From assembly GCA_001795115.1 (NCBI GenBank), contig MGNI01000090.1, positions 1 through 6,138 of the forward strand: a stretch of 6,138 bases of DNA, in the 5' to 3' direction. The DNA is from Chloroflexi bacterium RBG_16_48_8. Lineage in GTDB: Bacteria > Chloroflexota > Anaerolineae > Anaerolineales > E44-bin32. The notes beneath the pieces are model-generated. The model worked only from the letters and a program-made list of their open reading frames with translations. It ran no database searches and was not told the DNA's origin. Position 1 is the stretch's first letter. The number at the start of each line of letters is the position of its first letter. Shown in pieces: positions 1-5,530 of this stretch. A program made the translations under genes and the position numbers.

Positions 1-23
1 AAGGTCAAAAGATCTTTAAAAAT

Positions 24-467
24 ATGAGGTTGTTTTTCGGGATTTCTTTGCTGCTCAGCGCCTGTGTTGTTCAACAATCAAATCCCCCTGTTGTCATCCA
101 GGGCACAGCCGTGCCACTTCTTCCGACATTTGATGACTCCCAGGTCACTCGAGGTGAAAACTTATATGGCCAGTACTGCGCATCCTGCCACGGCATGAAC
201 CTCGAGGGTCAGCCAAATTGACAACAACGATCTGAAAATGGAACTTATCCTGCTCCTCCACTCGATTCCCATGGGCACGCCTGGCACCACCCAGATGATC
301 AATTGATGGATATCATTGCCAATGGAGGTGATCCAGCTCTTGGCGCAACAATGTCGGCTTTCTCAGACGTAATGAGTGAGGAAGAAATCCTGGACGTCCT
401 TACATTTGTCAAAAGCCGTTGGGAGCTGGAAGAACGCGAATTTCAATGGTGGATTACCGCTCGCTGA
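24..467 (+). pseudogene. Lipoprotein mono-haem c-type cytochrome, interrupted by an in-frame TGA
   Basis: Small exported electron-transfer protein expected to be lipid-anchored on the outer face of the membrane. The first residues form a short lipoprotein signal with lipobox LSAC (Cys14). A haem-binding CASCH motif lies at residues 52-56, and a probable distal Met ligand is Met110 in TMSAF. Reading stops at TGA 219-221 (codon 66), but the same frame continues for 81 more codons with clear cytochrome c sequence (PAPPLDSHGHAWHHPDD, then MSEEEILDVLTFVKSRW) to a final TGA at 465-467. Family members as I recall them have Trp here (QPNW), so TGG to TGA is the simplest reading. The frame is open leftward to base 3 and no good ribosome site precedes ATG 24, so the true start may lie outside the window. 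The first 65 codons alone would give a protein with haem attachment but no Met ligand. Sequencing error is an alternative. Confidence 0.85.
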
Positions 468-490
468 GATAAAAATGTAGATCTCTTTTT
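466..490 (+). terminator. Possible weak terminator after the cytochrome gene
   Basis: GAGAT (466-470) can pair with ATCTC (481-485), followed at once by five T residues (486-490). The stem is only 5 bp and overlaps the stop codon of the cytochrome frame. The placement fits a Rho-independent terminator, but the stability is poor. Confidence 0.35.
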
Positions 491-556
491 AAGAATTTAT
501 TCTGTTTCAGTTGAAAGTTGAATCTATCTAATGAATTTGAAATTATTGAGAAGATA

Positions 557-564
557 CAAATTTC
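557..564. repeat. Target-site duplication, left copy (8 bp)
   Basis: caaatttc directly abuts the left IS end and is repeated exactly at 2135-2142. Eight bases is the duplication length known for IS66 elements. Confidence 0.95.
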
Positions 565-580
565 GTAACTACTCAGGCAG
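565..580 (+). repeat. IS66 terminal inverted repeat (left in window)
   Basis: The sequence gtaactactcaggcag is the exact reverse complement of 2119-2134. It contains the TGA stop (575-573, minus strand) of tnpC. A partial copy of its core, actcaggca, recurs just inside at 593-601 and may be an extra transposase contact. Confidence 0.95.
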
Positions 581-2043
581 GTAAAGAAACAAACTCAGGC
601 AAATAAGGGTTACCAACAAGGGCTGATCGCAGAACATCCAAAACACGTTGTTCATTTTTCCGAGCGGTTGAGATGTAGCCGCGAACCAGACAGAAGGTAT
701 CAAAACCTTCCGTAGTACGGAAACAGCCGGACACCTTTTGCTTGACCTTCATCATGCGGATATCTCGCTCTGCCTGATTGTTGTCAAACGGAACCCCAAA
801 ATCGTGTATAAACGCCAGCACAGCCTCCTTATGATCACGGAGCCGATCCAGCAGGTTCTTGGCTGGGCTTTGCTTGATCCGTCCTCGCTTCTTAGGTTGT
901 CCCTCTGCTTGTTTCGGTGGGGGATTGGCCTGCAACCCCTGTTCGATCAGACCATCATAGCGGCTTTCGAAGTCAGTTACCTGTCGCAGTGAGAGGCAAC
1001 TCTGCGTTGTCCGAGCTTTCTCAATCGCTTCTTTAATCTCCACCAGCAAGTCCGCCAGTTCACTCTCCCAGCCTTGAGAATAGCGCTCTTGCAGGAATTC
1101 TAATCCCCGCAGGTGATGAGCATTGCACAAAGCGTGTTTGACGTCGTACTTCAGGTAAGATGCCCAGCCATCGTGAATAGCCCGCCCTTTCAGATGAGGT
1201 TAAGATACCAATGGCATCCATCGCTTTGGTGCCCCGTTTGCGATGGACCACGTACTGGGTAAGCCGTTCCGTGCTCGCTGTGTGTAACCAGTGCAGCTTT
1301 CCCTCGACCCGTACCCCGGTCTCGTCGAAGTGAACCACATTTTCTCCCTCGATCAGATGGGTCTTGATCGCTTCATTCAGCGGCTTTACCTGTTCTACCA
1401 CATCTTCGCAGGCCTTCAAAATTGTCCCTTCAGCCAATGGCTGTCCATACAAATCGGCAAACACTTCGCTCGTTCGTTCCAACGGTAGCAGCTGGTATTG
1501 GTTGAAATACACCGCCTGGGCCTTGATCCCCGGCCCATACTGCACGGGTTGGGTGACACCTTCCGGGAAAATGGCCTTGCTTTCTTCACCACACCCCGGA
1601 CAGCGCTTGATCTCGGCCTGGTGTTCGGTCACCTCTACCATAACAACCGGTAAGTCAAATACCTGTCGCTTCTCTTGCCCGCTCGCTCCCACCTCTTTCA
1701 GGGATGTATGACAGTGGCAGCACTCTTTCACATGATGCACTACAACCCAGTCGGGATGTTCGACCGCTTTCAAGGTGTGCCCTTTGTGCCCAGGCTGTCC
1801 ACCGCTCTTCTTCCTGTGGCGCTTGCGTAGACTCCTGGGTGCCGGTTTGTTCAGACCATCACTAGATGGAGGGTTTCCGCTGTTGCGGCTGTTCTTGGCC
1901 AGGCAGTCCTCCAAAACCTGCACTCATTCTGCTAAAATGATCATGCTCTGGATCATTTTACGAAATAGTGCCACAACCGCTTCTTCACCCTGTTGGTAAG
2001 CTTCGCGTACTTCGTCTTCAGTCGGGAAGTGAATAGGTTTCAT
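573..2043 (-). pseudogene. tnpC: IS66 transposase TnpC, broken by a nonsense codon and a frameshift
   Basis: DDE transposase of IS66. Reading from ATG 2043, the N-terminus (MKPIHFPTEDEVREAY) is typical of the family. After 39 codons a TGA at 1926-1924 stops the frame, followed by VQVLEDCLAKNSRNSGNPPSSDG in the same frame, the usual IS66 leader. CGA (Arg) to TGA is likely. A GTG at 1923 could restart just after it. Next comes a zinc-binding region with two CxxC pairs (CCHC and CPGC), then the first catalytic Asp in HFDETG (codon 1326-1324). At about 1200-1201 one extra base shifts the frame. Skipping it restores LPHLKGRAIHDGWASY, with the second catalytic Asp at 1172-1170, then NNQAERDIRMM with the catalytic Glu at 770-768, and the C-terminal region CLVRGYISTARKNEQ. 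Repaired, the protein would be about 489 residues, normal for TnpC. As it stands no single product holds all three catalytic residues. Confidence 0.93.
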
Positions 2044-2118
2044 GTTTCATATTGTGAACGTTTTATCCACCTTTTAAAAGAATCAGATGGTACCAATACT
2101 CCATTACTTTTGACTCGG

Positions 2119-2134
2119 CTGCCTGAGTAGTTAC
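2119..2134 (-). repeat. IS66 terminal inverted repeat (right in window)
   Basis: Exact 16-bp inverted partner of 565-580. It lies 75 bp beyond the inferred tnpC start at 2043, so the transposase promoter should lie in 2044-2118. I could not pick a convincing -35/-10 pair there. Confidence 0.95.
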
Positions 2135-2142
2135 CAAATTTC
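2135..2142. repeat. Target-site duplication, right copy (8 bp)
   Basis: caaatttc directly abuts the right IS end and is identical to 557-564. Joining 564 to 2143 restores the presumed pre-insertion sequence. Confidence 0.95.
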
Positions 2143-2207
2143 TATCGATTGAGCTAATCAAGTATCCCTCGGGTGTTAGACTGTAATTTCACCAGGATTA
2201 ATAAAAT

Positions 2208-2235
2208 CCGCCCCTCCTTAATTCAGGAAGGGCGG
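2208..2235 (-). terminator. Rho-independent-type terminator for the ABM-like pseudogene
   Basis: An 11-bp GC-rich stem (2208-2218 with 2225-2235, one mismatch) encloses a 6-base loop. On the minus strand it is followed by a T-rich stretch (GGATTTTATTAAT, within 2208-2194). It lies about 30 bp past the TAA at 2265 of the minus-strand pseudogene, as expected for that gene's terminator. On the plus strand no T run follows. Confidence 0.7.
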
Positions 2236-2264
2236 GATTAAGTCAGGGTCAAATCAGTCTTTGC

Positions 2265-2534
2265 TTATAGTTCGTTTAGGAAATGAATATCAGGTGGTCC
2301 CTCAACACCTGCGTTCTCCATTGCTGCCTTAAGTTCGGTAGATTGGGCGTATTTTTTAGCGTTTGCCAATGAATCCTATTTAAAAATAAGGGTTAACCTA
2401 TTGGGGTCGCTCGAGTCGCGTTAAATATCGTCTGAAAGTTCGCCGTTGGAGGCGCGCAAATCAGCAACAGAATCATAAACTCTTTTCCACACCGCAAAGT
2501 CTTTTACCTTATGTTGAACTAACATACTTGCCAT
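2265..2534 (-). pseudogene. Small ABM-like (antibiotic biosynthesis monooxygenase-type) protein, two in-frame stops
   Basis: Not visible as an open frame because two stop codons interrupt it: TAA at 2423-2421 (codon 38) and TAG at 2378-2376 (codon 53). Ignoring them, one continuous 90-codon frame runs from ATG 2534 to TAA 2265. It starts MASMLVQHKVKDFAVWKRVYD and ends KAAMENAGVEGPPDIHFLNEL. This resembles small single-domain proteins of about 90-100 residues in the dimeric alpha/beta-barrel group, with the HKVKDFxxWK start and a C-terminal PDIxFL motif. The middle part, PNRLTLIFK-stop-DSLANAKKYAQS, matches a family pattern with Trp after the Lys, so the TAG probably replaced TGG. The TAA may replace Tyr. 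The role of such proteins is often unknown, so no reaction is claimed. Codons around the stops stay in frame, so decay is recent or the stops are sequence errors. A weak GAGAG ribosome site precedes the start. Confidence 0.8.
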
Positions 2535-2876
2535 GATAATCTCTCATGATTAAATTTTCGGTTAATCTAAATTTTCTGTTGGATGGTACCCAGATAACAG
2601 TTTGCTGATAATCTCACCAAAGCAACATTGCAATCTGCGTCATTTTGTAGATTGATTATGAAAATTAACGTGTTCATCAAACGCATGCATTATTAACACT
2701 AATTCGACCCTTAATATCCATTATATGCCAGTATAAATTATTTTAACGATGAGAAGTGTATTAGAATGACATATTCAACTATTCAAATGTGTTGTTATTT
2801 TTAAGGTGAAGCTACACAAAACTTTTTCCATGAAAAATGATACTAACGCTCAAGCTGTTGAGGCGCGTTAACAACC
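2535..2876. other. AT-rich non-coding stretch
   Basis: No convincing gene or remnant was found on either strand. It should hold the promoter of the minus-strand ABM-like pseudogene, but no good -35/-10 pair stands out. A 9-bp direct repeat, taaattttc, occurs at 2551-2559 and 2568-2576, just upstream of that gene's start, and could be an operator or chance in AT-rich DNA. Confidence 0.6.
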
Positions 2877-2915
2877 ACACCGGCGACCAATGAAGTTCGA
2901 GATGGTCGCCGGTGT
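2877..2915 (-). terminator. Strong hairpin closing the SHOCT gene pair
   Basis: A perfect 13-bp inverted repeat (2877-2889 with 2903-2915; core ACCGGCGACC) encloses a 13-base loop. It lies 33 bp after the stop of the second SHOCT gene. On the minus strand it is followed by GGTTGTTAACG, only weakly T-rich, so it may be a terminator with a poor U tract or an mRNA 3'-end stabiliser. Confidence 0.65.
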
Positions 2916-2947
2916 AACTAAATGGATTGGTTACATTCATATTTCAA

Positions 2948-3172
2948 CTATTCTTCGATGTCCTGCCGGATAACTTCAAATTCCTCTCGAGTGATCTCGC
3001 CCTGCGCATAACGCTGATCCAGTGTCTGGCGAGCGCTCAAATTTTCCCTTGGCAGTGTGGGGAATGGTTTTCCCCCAGGGAAAAGGGCTCTTATCAAGAG
3101 CGCTGCTCCGATGACAAGCCCACCCCAGAATAAGAGCATTAGTAGCAACCCTATCAAGCCAAATCCCATCAT
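2948..3172 (-). CDS. Small membrane protein with C-terminal SHOCT motif (second of a pair)
   Basis: A 74-residue protein. A strongly hydrophobic segment at about residues 4-30 (rich in L, G and I, ending at R28-P32) should span the membrane. A short linker leads to a SHOCT motif at about 48-72 (TLDQRYAQGEITREEFEVIRQDI). SHOCT is a short amphipathic C-terminal motif, often found after membrane segments; its role is thought to be oligomerisation or targeting, and no enzyme activity is expected. ATG 3172 is preceded by a perfect AGGAGG (3186-3181) at 8 bases, which fixes the start; a second Met follows directly. It lies 69 bp after the first SHOCT gene with a hairpin between, and is probably cotranscribed with it. 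The two share the RYA-GEITRE-F core but differ in the membrane part, so they are probably old duplicates. Exact function unknown. Confidence 0.85.
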   Translation of the reverse strand: MMGFGLIGLLLMLLFWGGLVIGAALLIRALFPGGKPFPTLPRENLSARQTLDQRYAQGEITREEFEVIRQDIEE

Positions 3173-3180
3173 CCGATAAA

Positions 3181-3186
3181 CCTCCT
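3181..3186 (-). promoter_or_regulatory. Ribosome binding site of the second SHOCT gene
   Basis: Perfect AGGAGG on the minus strand, 8 bases before ATG 3172. It lies immediately after the intercistronic hairpin, so folding could affect access to it. Confidence 0.8.
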
Positions 3187-3190
3187 AATA

Positions 3191-3240
3191 GGAATCCCAG
3201 AAATTGAATTTCGAGGAGAAACTCAATCTCTGGGAAATCC
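3191..3240 (-). promoter_or_regulatory. Intercistronic hairpin between the two SHOCT genes
   Basis: A 13-bp stem with one mismatch (3195-3207 with 3223-3235; core TCCCAGA/TCTGGGA) has a 15-base loop. It is extended by GGA/TCC outer pairs (3191-3193 with 3238-3240) after a small internal loop. It fills nearly the whole gap between the genes, starting 1 base after the upstream stop and ending 4 bases before AGGAGG. There is no T run, so partial termination, RNA processing or translation control are all possible; it may set unequal levels of the two proteins. Confidence 0.6.
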
Positions 3241-3241
3241 A

Positions 3242-3514
3242 CTAACCTATGTCAGATAAAATCTCTTTGAACTGCTCACGGGTAATCTCTCCACGAGCAT
3301 ACCTCTTTTCGAGGATGTCACGCGGCGATGCCTGAGCTTGTTCCAAGTTTGTTGAGGAGATGGAATTTCGTCCTTCGTTTGAAAATCGACGAACGGCCCA
3401 AATGACCAAGAGCACAAAGCCAACAATCACACCGATCGTGATCACCAGATTCAGGATCATTCCAATCCAACCAAAGGATCCGAACCCGCCATATCCACCC
3501 ATCATGCCACCCAT
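3242..3514 (-). CDS. Small membrane protein with Gly/Met-rich N-terminus and C-terminal SHOCT motif
   Basis: A 90-residue protein from ATG 3514. The N-terminus is Gly- and Met-rich (MGGMMGGYGGFGSFGW). A long hydrophobic segment at about 17-41 follows (LVITIGVIVGFVLLVIWAV) with RR straight after it, placing the C-terminus in the cytoplasm by the positive-inside rule. A Ser/Asn-rich linker leads to a SHOCT motif at about 64-89 (DILEKRYARGEITREQFKEI). The start was chosen because AGGAGG (3530-3525) sits 10 bases upstream; a longer in-frame reading back to GTG-type codon 3571 has no such site and would put 19 polar residues before the membrane segment. It follows the sensor kinase gene on the same strand after about 170 bp, so it is likely part of, or regulated by, that system. 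Similar MMGG-type peptides occur near metal-handling genes, which is context only. Function not established. Confidence 0.83.
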   Translation of the reverse strand: MGGMMGGYGGFGSFGWIGMILNLVITIGVIVGFVLLVIWAVRRFSNEGRNSISSTNLEQAQASPRDILEKRYARGEITREQFKEILSDIG

Positions 3515-3540
3515 CTTCTTTGTACCTCCTACCTTTTCAT

Positions 3541-3566
3541 GAGTATTGCTCCTAGTGGAGCAACTC
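3541..3566. promoter_or_regulatory. Inverted repeat upstream of the SHOCT pair
   Basis: TTGCTCC (3546-3552) and GGAGCAA (3557-3563) form a perfect 7-bp palindrome with a 4-base centre, extended by GAG/CTC (3541-3543 with 3564-3566). It lies 27-52 bases upstream of ATG 3514. It could be an operator for the adjacent regulator or another repressor, or a hairpin in the 5' leader. The 170-bp gap to the kinase gene leaves room for a separate promoter, but I could not assign its hexamers. Confidence 0.45.
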
Positions 3567-3686
3567 CCCATATCAATTTACCCAATCATAATTACCCTGA
3601 ATAAAGCTACATTGAAGGAAGCATAAAGGTTTGGTAAAGAAAATTGACTGGCGAACTTAAAGAAGGGATAGCAGCAAAATCCTTGG

Positions 3687-4838
3687 TCAGGTGGCAATTG
3701 GGAGGGTGAAGTGGAATGTACTACCTTTGTTTATGCCCTGGCTCTCCGCCCAGACCTTCCCACCATGGGCTTCCACTAGATATTTCGTGATTGTCAACCC
3801 AATTCCACTGCCGCCTCCAACACGGGATCGGGATTTGTCCACCCTGTAGAAACGAGTGAAGATGTGAGGTAAATGTTCGGCGGGAATACCGAGACCCAAA
3901 TCCGTTATTGCAACATGTATTTTCCTTTCATCAAGGAAAGCCCTAATCCGGACCTCACCACCAGCCGGGGTATATTGAAGCGCATTTCCTACCAGATTGA
4001 TGAAAACCTGCCCGATACGATCCTCATCAACGGTTACATTCGGTAATCCTGTTAGCGGAATCTCGACGTGCAATTGAACGCCCTTTTCCTTAAACTGCTG
4101 GTCCAAACGCGCAACAACCGCCTCCACCAGGTCGCCCATGCCAATCGATCTTAAATCGAGTTGATATGCACCTGCTTCAACTCGGCTTAGCTCTTGCAGA
4201 TCGGACACCAAGCGCTGCAAACGATCAGCTTCACGGTAGATCATTTGGTAAATGGTCTCGTCAGGGGATAACACACCATCTATCAAACCTTCCATCGAAG
4301 CTTTTATCGCTGATAGGGGAGTCCGAAGCTCATGCATCACATCCGCGATCAGATTCCGTCTCATCTTTTCTGTCTTCTCAAGTTTATCAGCCATTTGATT
4401 GAAACTAATCGCTAGCCCGGCCAGTTCGTCCATTTCATCGATATCGCTTGAACCAGGAACCTTAACCCGTTCATCATAGCGTCCATCAGCAACGCGTTGG
4501 CTTGCCAGCATCATCTCATGAACCGGGGCAACGACCCTTCGACTGACCAGGATACTGACGACGAGCGCAGCCACGATCGCAGCTCCGGTTGCTAGGAGCA
4601 AGGATTCGTTCACCGCAGCACGGAAATTTGTGAAAAGGTCCGCATTTAAATCCATTCCCATTTCCCCATTTCCCATCATTCCCGTCATCATCGAACCCAT
4701 GGAAGCCATATGACGATCGAATGATCTGGGAATTGTCAACTCGGCAGCGGTGGTGAGCACGATCACGCCGACGATAATGATGATCATATACGACAGGAAT
4801 AACTTCCAACCCAAATGACTCCGAATTCGGCGGATCAT
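3687..4838 (-). CDS. Sensor histidine kinase with Met-rich extracytoplasmic loop (HAMP, HisKA, HATPase_c)
   Basis: Membrane sensor kinase, 383 residues from ATG 4838, partner of the regulator upstream. Order: membrane segment about 12-32; a short outer loop of about 45 residues; membrane segment about 79-99; HAMP about 100-153; HisKA with phospho-accepting His169 in MHELRTP; and an ATPase domain with N-box Asn281/Asn285 (NLVGNALQYTP), G1 Asp313 (DLGLGIP), F-box FTRFYR and G2 GGGSGIGL. All catalytic motifs are intact. The outer loop holds eight Met in 19 residues (44-62: HMASMGSMMTGMMGNGEMGM region), which suggests a soft-metal ligand such as Cu(I) or Ag(I); that is inference. Start: AAGGAG (4851-4846) is 7 bases before ATG 4838 but only 1 base before the in-frame ATG 4844, and 4838 gives an ATGA overlap with the regulator stop, so translation is coupled. 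Confidence 0.94.
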   Translation of the reverse strand: MIRRIRSHLGWKLFLSYMIIIIVGVIVLTTAAELTIPRSFDRHMASMGSMMTGMMGNGEMGMDLNADLFTNFRAAVNESLLLATGAAIVAALVVSILVSRRVVAPVHEMMLASQRVADGRYDERVKVPGSSDIDEMDELAGLAISFNQMADKLEKTEKMRRNLIADVMHELRTPLSAIKASMEGLIDGVLSPDETIYQMIYREADRLQRLVSDLQELSRVEAGAYQLDLRSIGMGDLVEAVVARLDQQFKEKGVQLHVEIPLTGLPNVTVDEDRIGQVFINLVGNALQYTPAGGEVRIRAFLDERKIHVAITDLGLGIPAEHLPHIFTRFYRVDKSRSRVGGGSGIGLTITKYLVEAHGGKVWAESQGINKGSTFHFTLPIAT

Positions 4839-5521
4839 TCCCATTCTCCTTCATCTTCAAAACGATAACCCACACCACGGATTGTTCTAATAAAGCGATC
4901 ATCGCCTAATTTTTGACGGATGTGTCCGATATGGACATCGACCACTCGTATCTCGCCAAAGAAATCATATCCCCAGACCTTTTCAAGGAGCTGTTCACGA
5001 CTCAGAACCCTTGTATGGTGTTCCGCCAGTGCTACCAGCAAGTCGAATTCGACGGTTGTGAACTCGACCGGTTCATCATCGACCCACACCTGGCGGCGAC
5101 CTGTATCAACTCGAACATGATGGAATGCCATTACAGTGTCTTCGGGCAAAGAACTCCCAGAGCGTAATCGTCGAAGAGCTGATTTGATACGCGCCACCAA
5201 TTCCCGGGGACTGAAAGGCTTTGTGAGATAATCGTCAGCACCGACAGACAATCCTATGATCTTGTCTATCTCCTCTGCTTTGGATGTTAACATGATGACA
5301 TAGACATCCGATTCTCTTCGTAGTTTGCTGAGGACCTCAATCCCATCCATGCCAGGAAGCATTATGTCCAAAACCACTAAATCAGGTCGGAGAACGCGTG
5401 TCGCCTTGAGACCTGAAGGACCATCCATGGCAGTGATGGTCTCATAACCCTCTTTTTCCAGATAGGCTGTAACCACATCGAGGATGCTTTGTTCATCATC
5501 TATAACTAGTATCTTGGCCAT
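4835..5521 (-). CDS. OmpR/PhoB-family response regulator
   Basis: DNA-binding response regulator of 228 residues, the usual length. The receiver domain at about 1-115 has the acidic pocket Asp8/Asp9 (VIDDE), phospho-accepting Asp52 (LVVLDIMLPGMDG), the conserved Thr79 (MLTSK) and Lys101 (LTKPF). The C-terminal winged helix at about 130-228 has the typical VEFTTVEFDLLVALAEH, LLEKVWGYDF, VVDVHIGHIRQKLGDD and IRTIRGVGYRF elements. It is expected to be phosphorylated by the coupled kinase and to bind direct repeats near promoters; likely targets are its own operon and the SHOCT pair, by inference. Start: ATG 5521 gives the standard MAKILVIDDE beginning and has GTGAG (5534-5530) 8 bases upstream; an in-frame GTG at 5530 would add three residues but has no spaced ribosome site. 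Its TGA overlaps the kinase ATG. No odd residues were seen. Confidence 0.96.
   Translation of the reverse strand: MAKILVIDDEQSILDVVTAYLEKEGYETITAMDGPSGLKATRVLRPDLVVLDIMLPGMDGIEVLSKLRRESDVYVIMLTSKAEEIDKIIGLSVGADDYLTKPFSPRELVARIKSALRRLRSGSSLPEDTVMAFHHVRVDTGRRQVWVDDEPVEFTTVEFDLLVALAEHHTRVLSREQLLEKVWGYDFFGEIRVVDVHIGHIRQKLGDDRFIRTIRGVGYRFEDEGEWE
4846..4851 (-). promoter_or_regulatory. Ribosome binding site deciding the kinase start
   Basis: AAGGAG on the minus strand, inside the end of the regulator gene. Spacing is 7 bases to ATG 4838 and 1 base to ATG 4844, which favours 4838. Confidence 0.75.
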
Positions 5522-5530
5522 CGGGCACAC

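Larger units (their letters stand above)
565..2134 (-). mobile_element. IS66-family insertion sequence (single-gene, tnpC-only type), 1570 bp
   Basis: The ends are a perfect 16-bp inverted repeat beginning GTAA (565-580 and 2119-2134), the terminal bases typical of IS66. The flanks carry an exact 8-bp direct repeat, caaatttc, at 557-564 and 2135-2142, which matches the target duplication length known for IS66. The only gene inside is a minus-strand tnpC; there is no room for tnpA or tnpB, so it belongs with the short ISBst12-like members. The tnpC stop codon lies inside the left-hand repeat. The element sits between the cytochrome pseudogene and the ABM-like pseudogene and does not itself interrupt either. 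Perfect ends and duplication suggest a fairly recent insertion, yet tnpC is broken twice, so it could move only with a transposase supplied by another copy. Confidence 0.96.

Noticed and set aside
1196..1204. Programmed ribosomal frameshifting in tnpC.
   Set aside because: No classic slippery heptamer or long homopolymer is present, IS66 tnpC is not known to need a frameshift, and a second lesion exists in the same gene.
219..1926. An alternative genetic code in which TGA is read as an amino acid (in-frame TGA in two genes).
   Set aside because: TGA is used as a normal stop by the response regulator, the kinase and the right-edge gene, all followed by sensible gene ends. The expected residues at the two internal TGAs differ (Trp and Arg), and TAA and TAG also interrupt a third gene.
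738..1999. Plus-strand open frames inside the IS (for example 738-992, 1364-1711, 1775-1999).
   Set aside because: They lie opposite the clearly homologous minus-strand tnpC and have no recognisable protein features.
2877..2915. The 13-bp inverted repeat as a transposon end or recombination site.
   Set aside because: There is one copy only, no flanking duplication, and its place directly after the SHOCT gene stop fits a transcript-end hairpin.
2927..3242. Plus-strand frame 2927-3133 and minus-strand frame 2976-3242 overlapping the second SHOCT gene.
   Set aside because: The 2948-3172 frame has a perfect ribosome site, a membrane segment and a SHOCT motif; the others are its shadows.
4516..4902. 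Minus-strand 128-residue frame overlapping the regulator-kinase junction, and plus-strand frames at 4913-5167 and 4920-5120.
   Set aside because: They overlap well-supported regulator and kinase genes in other frames and have composition typical of out-of-frame reading.
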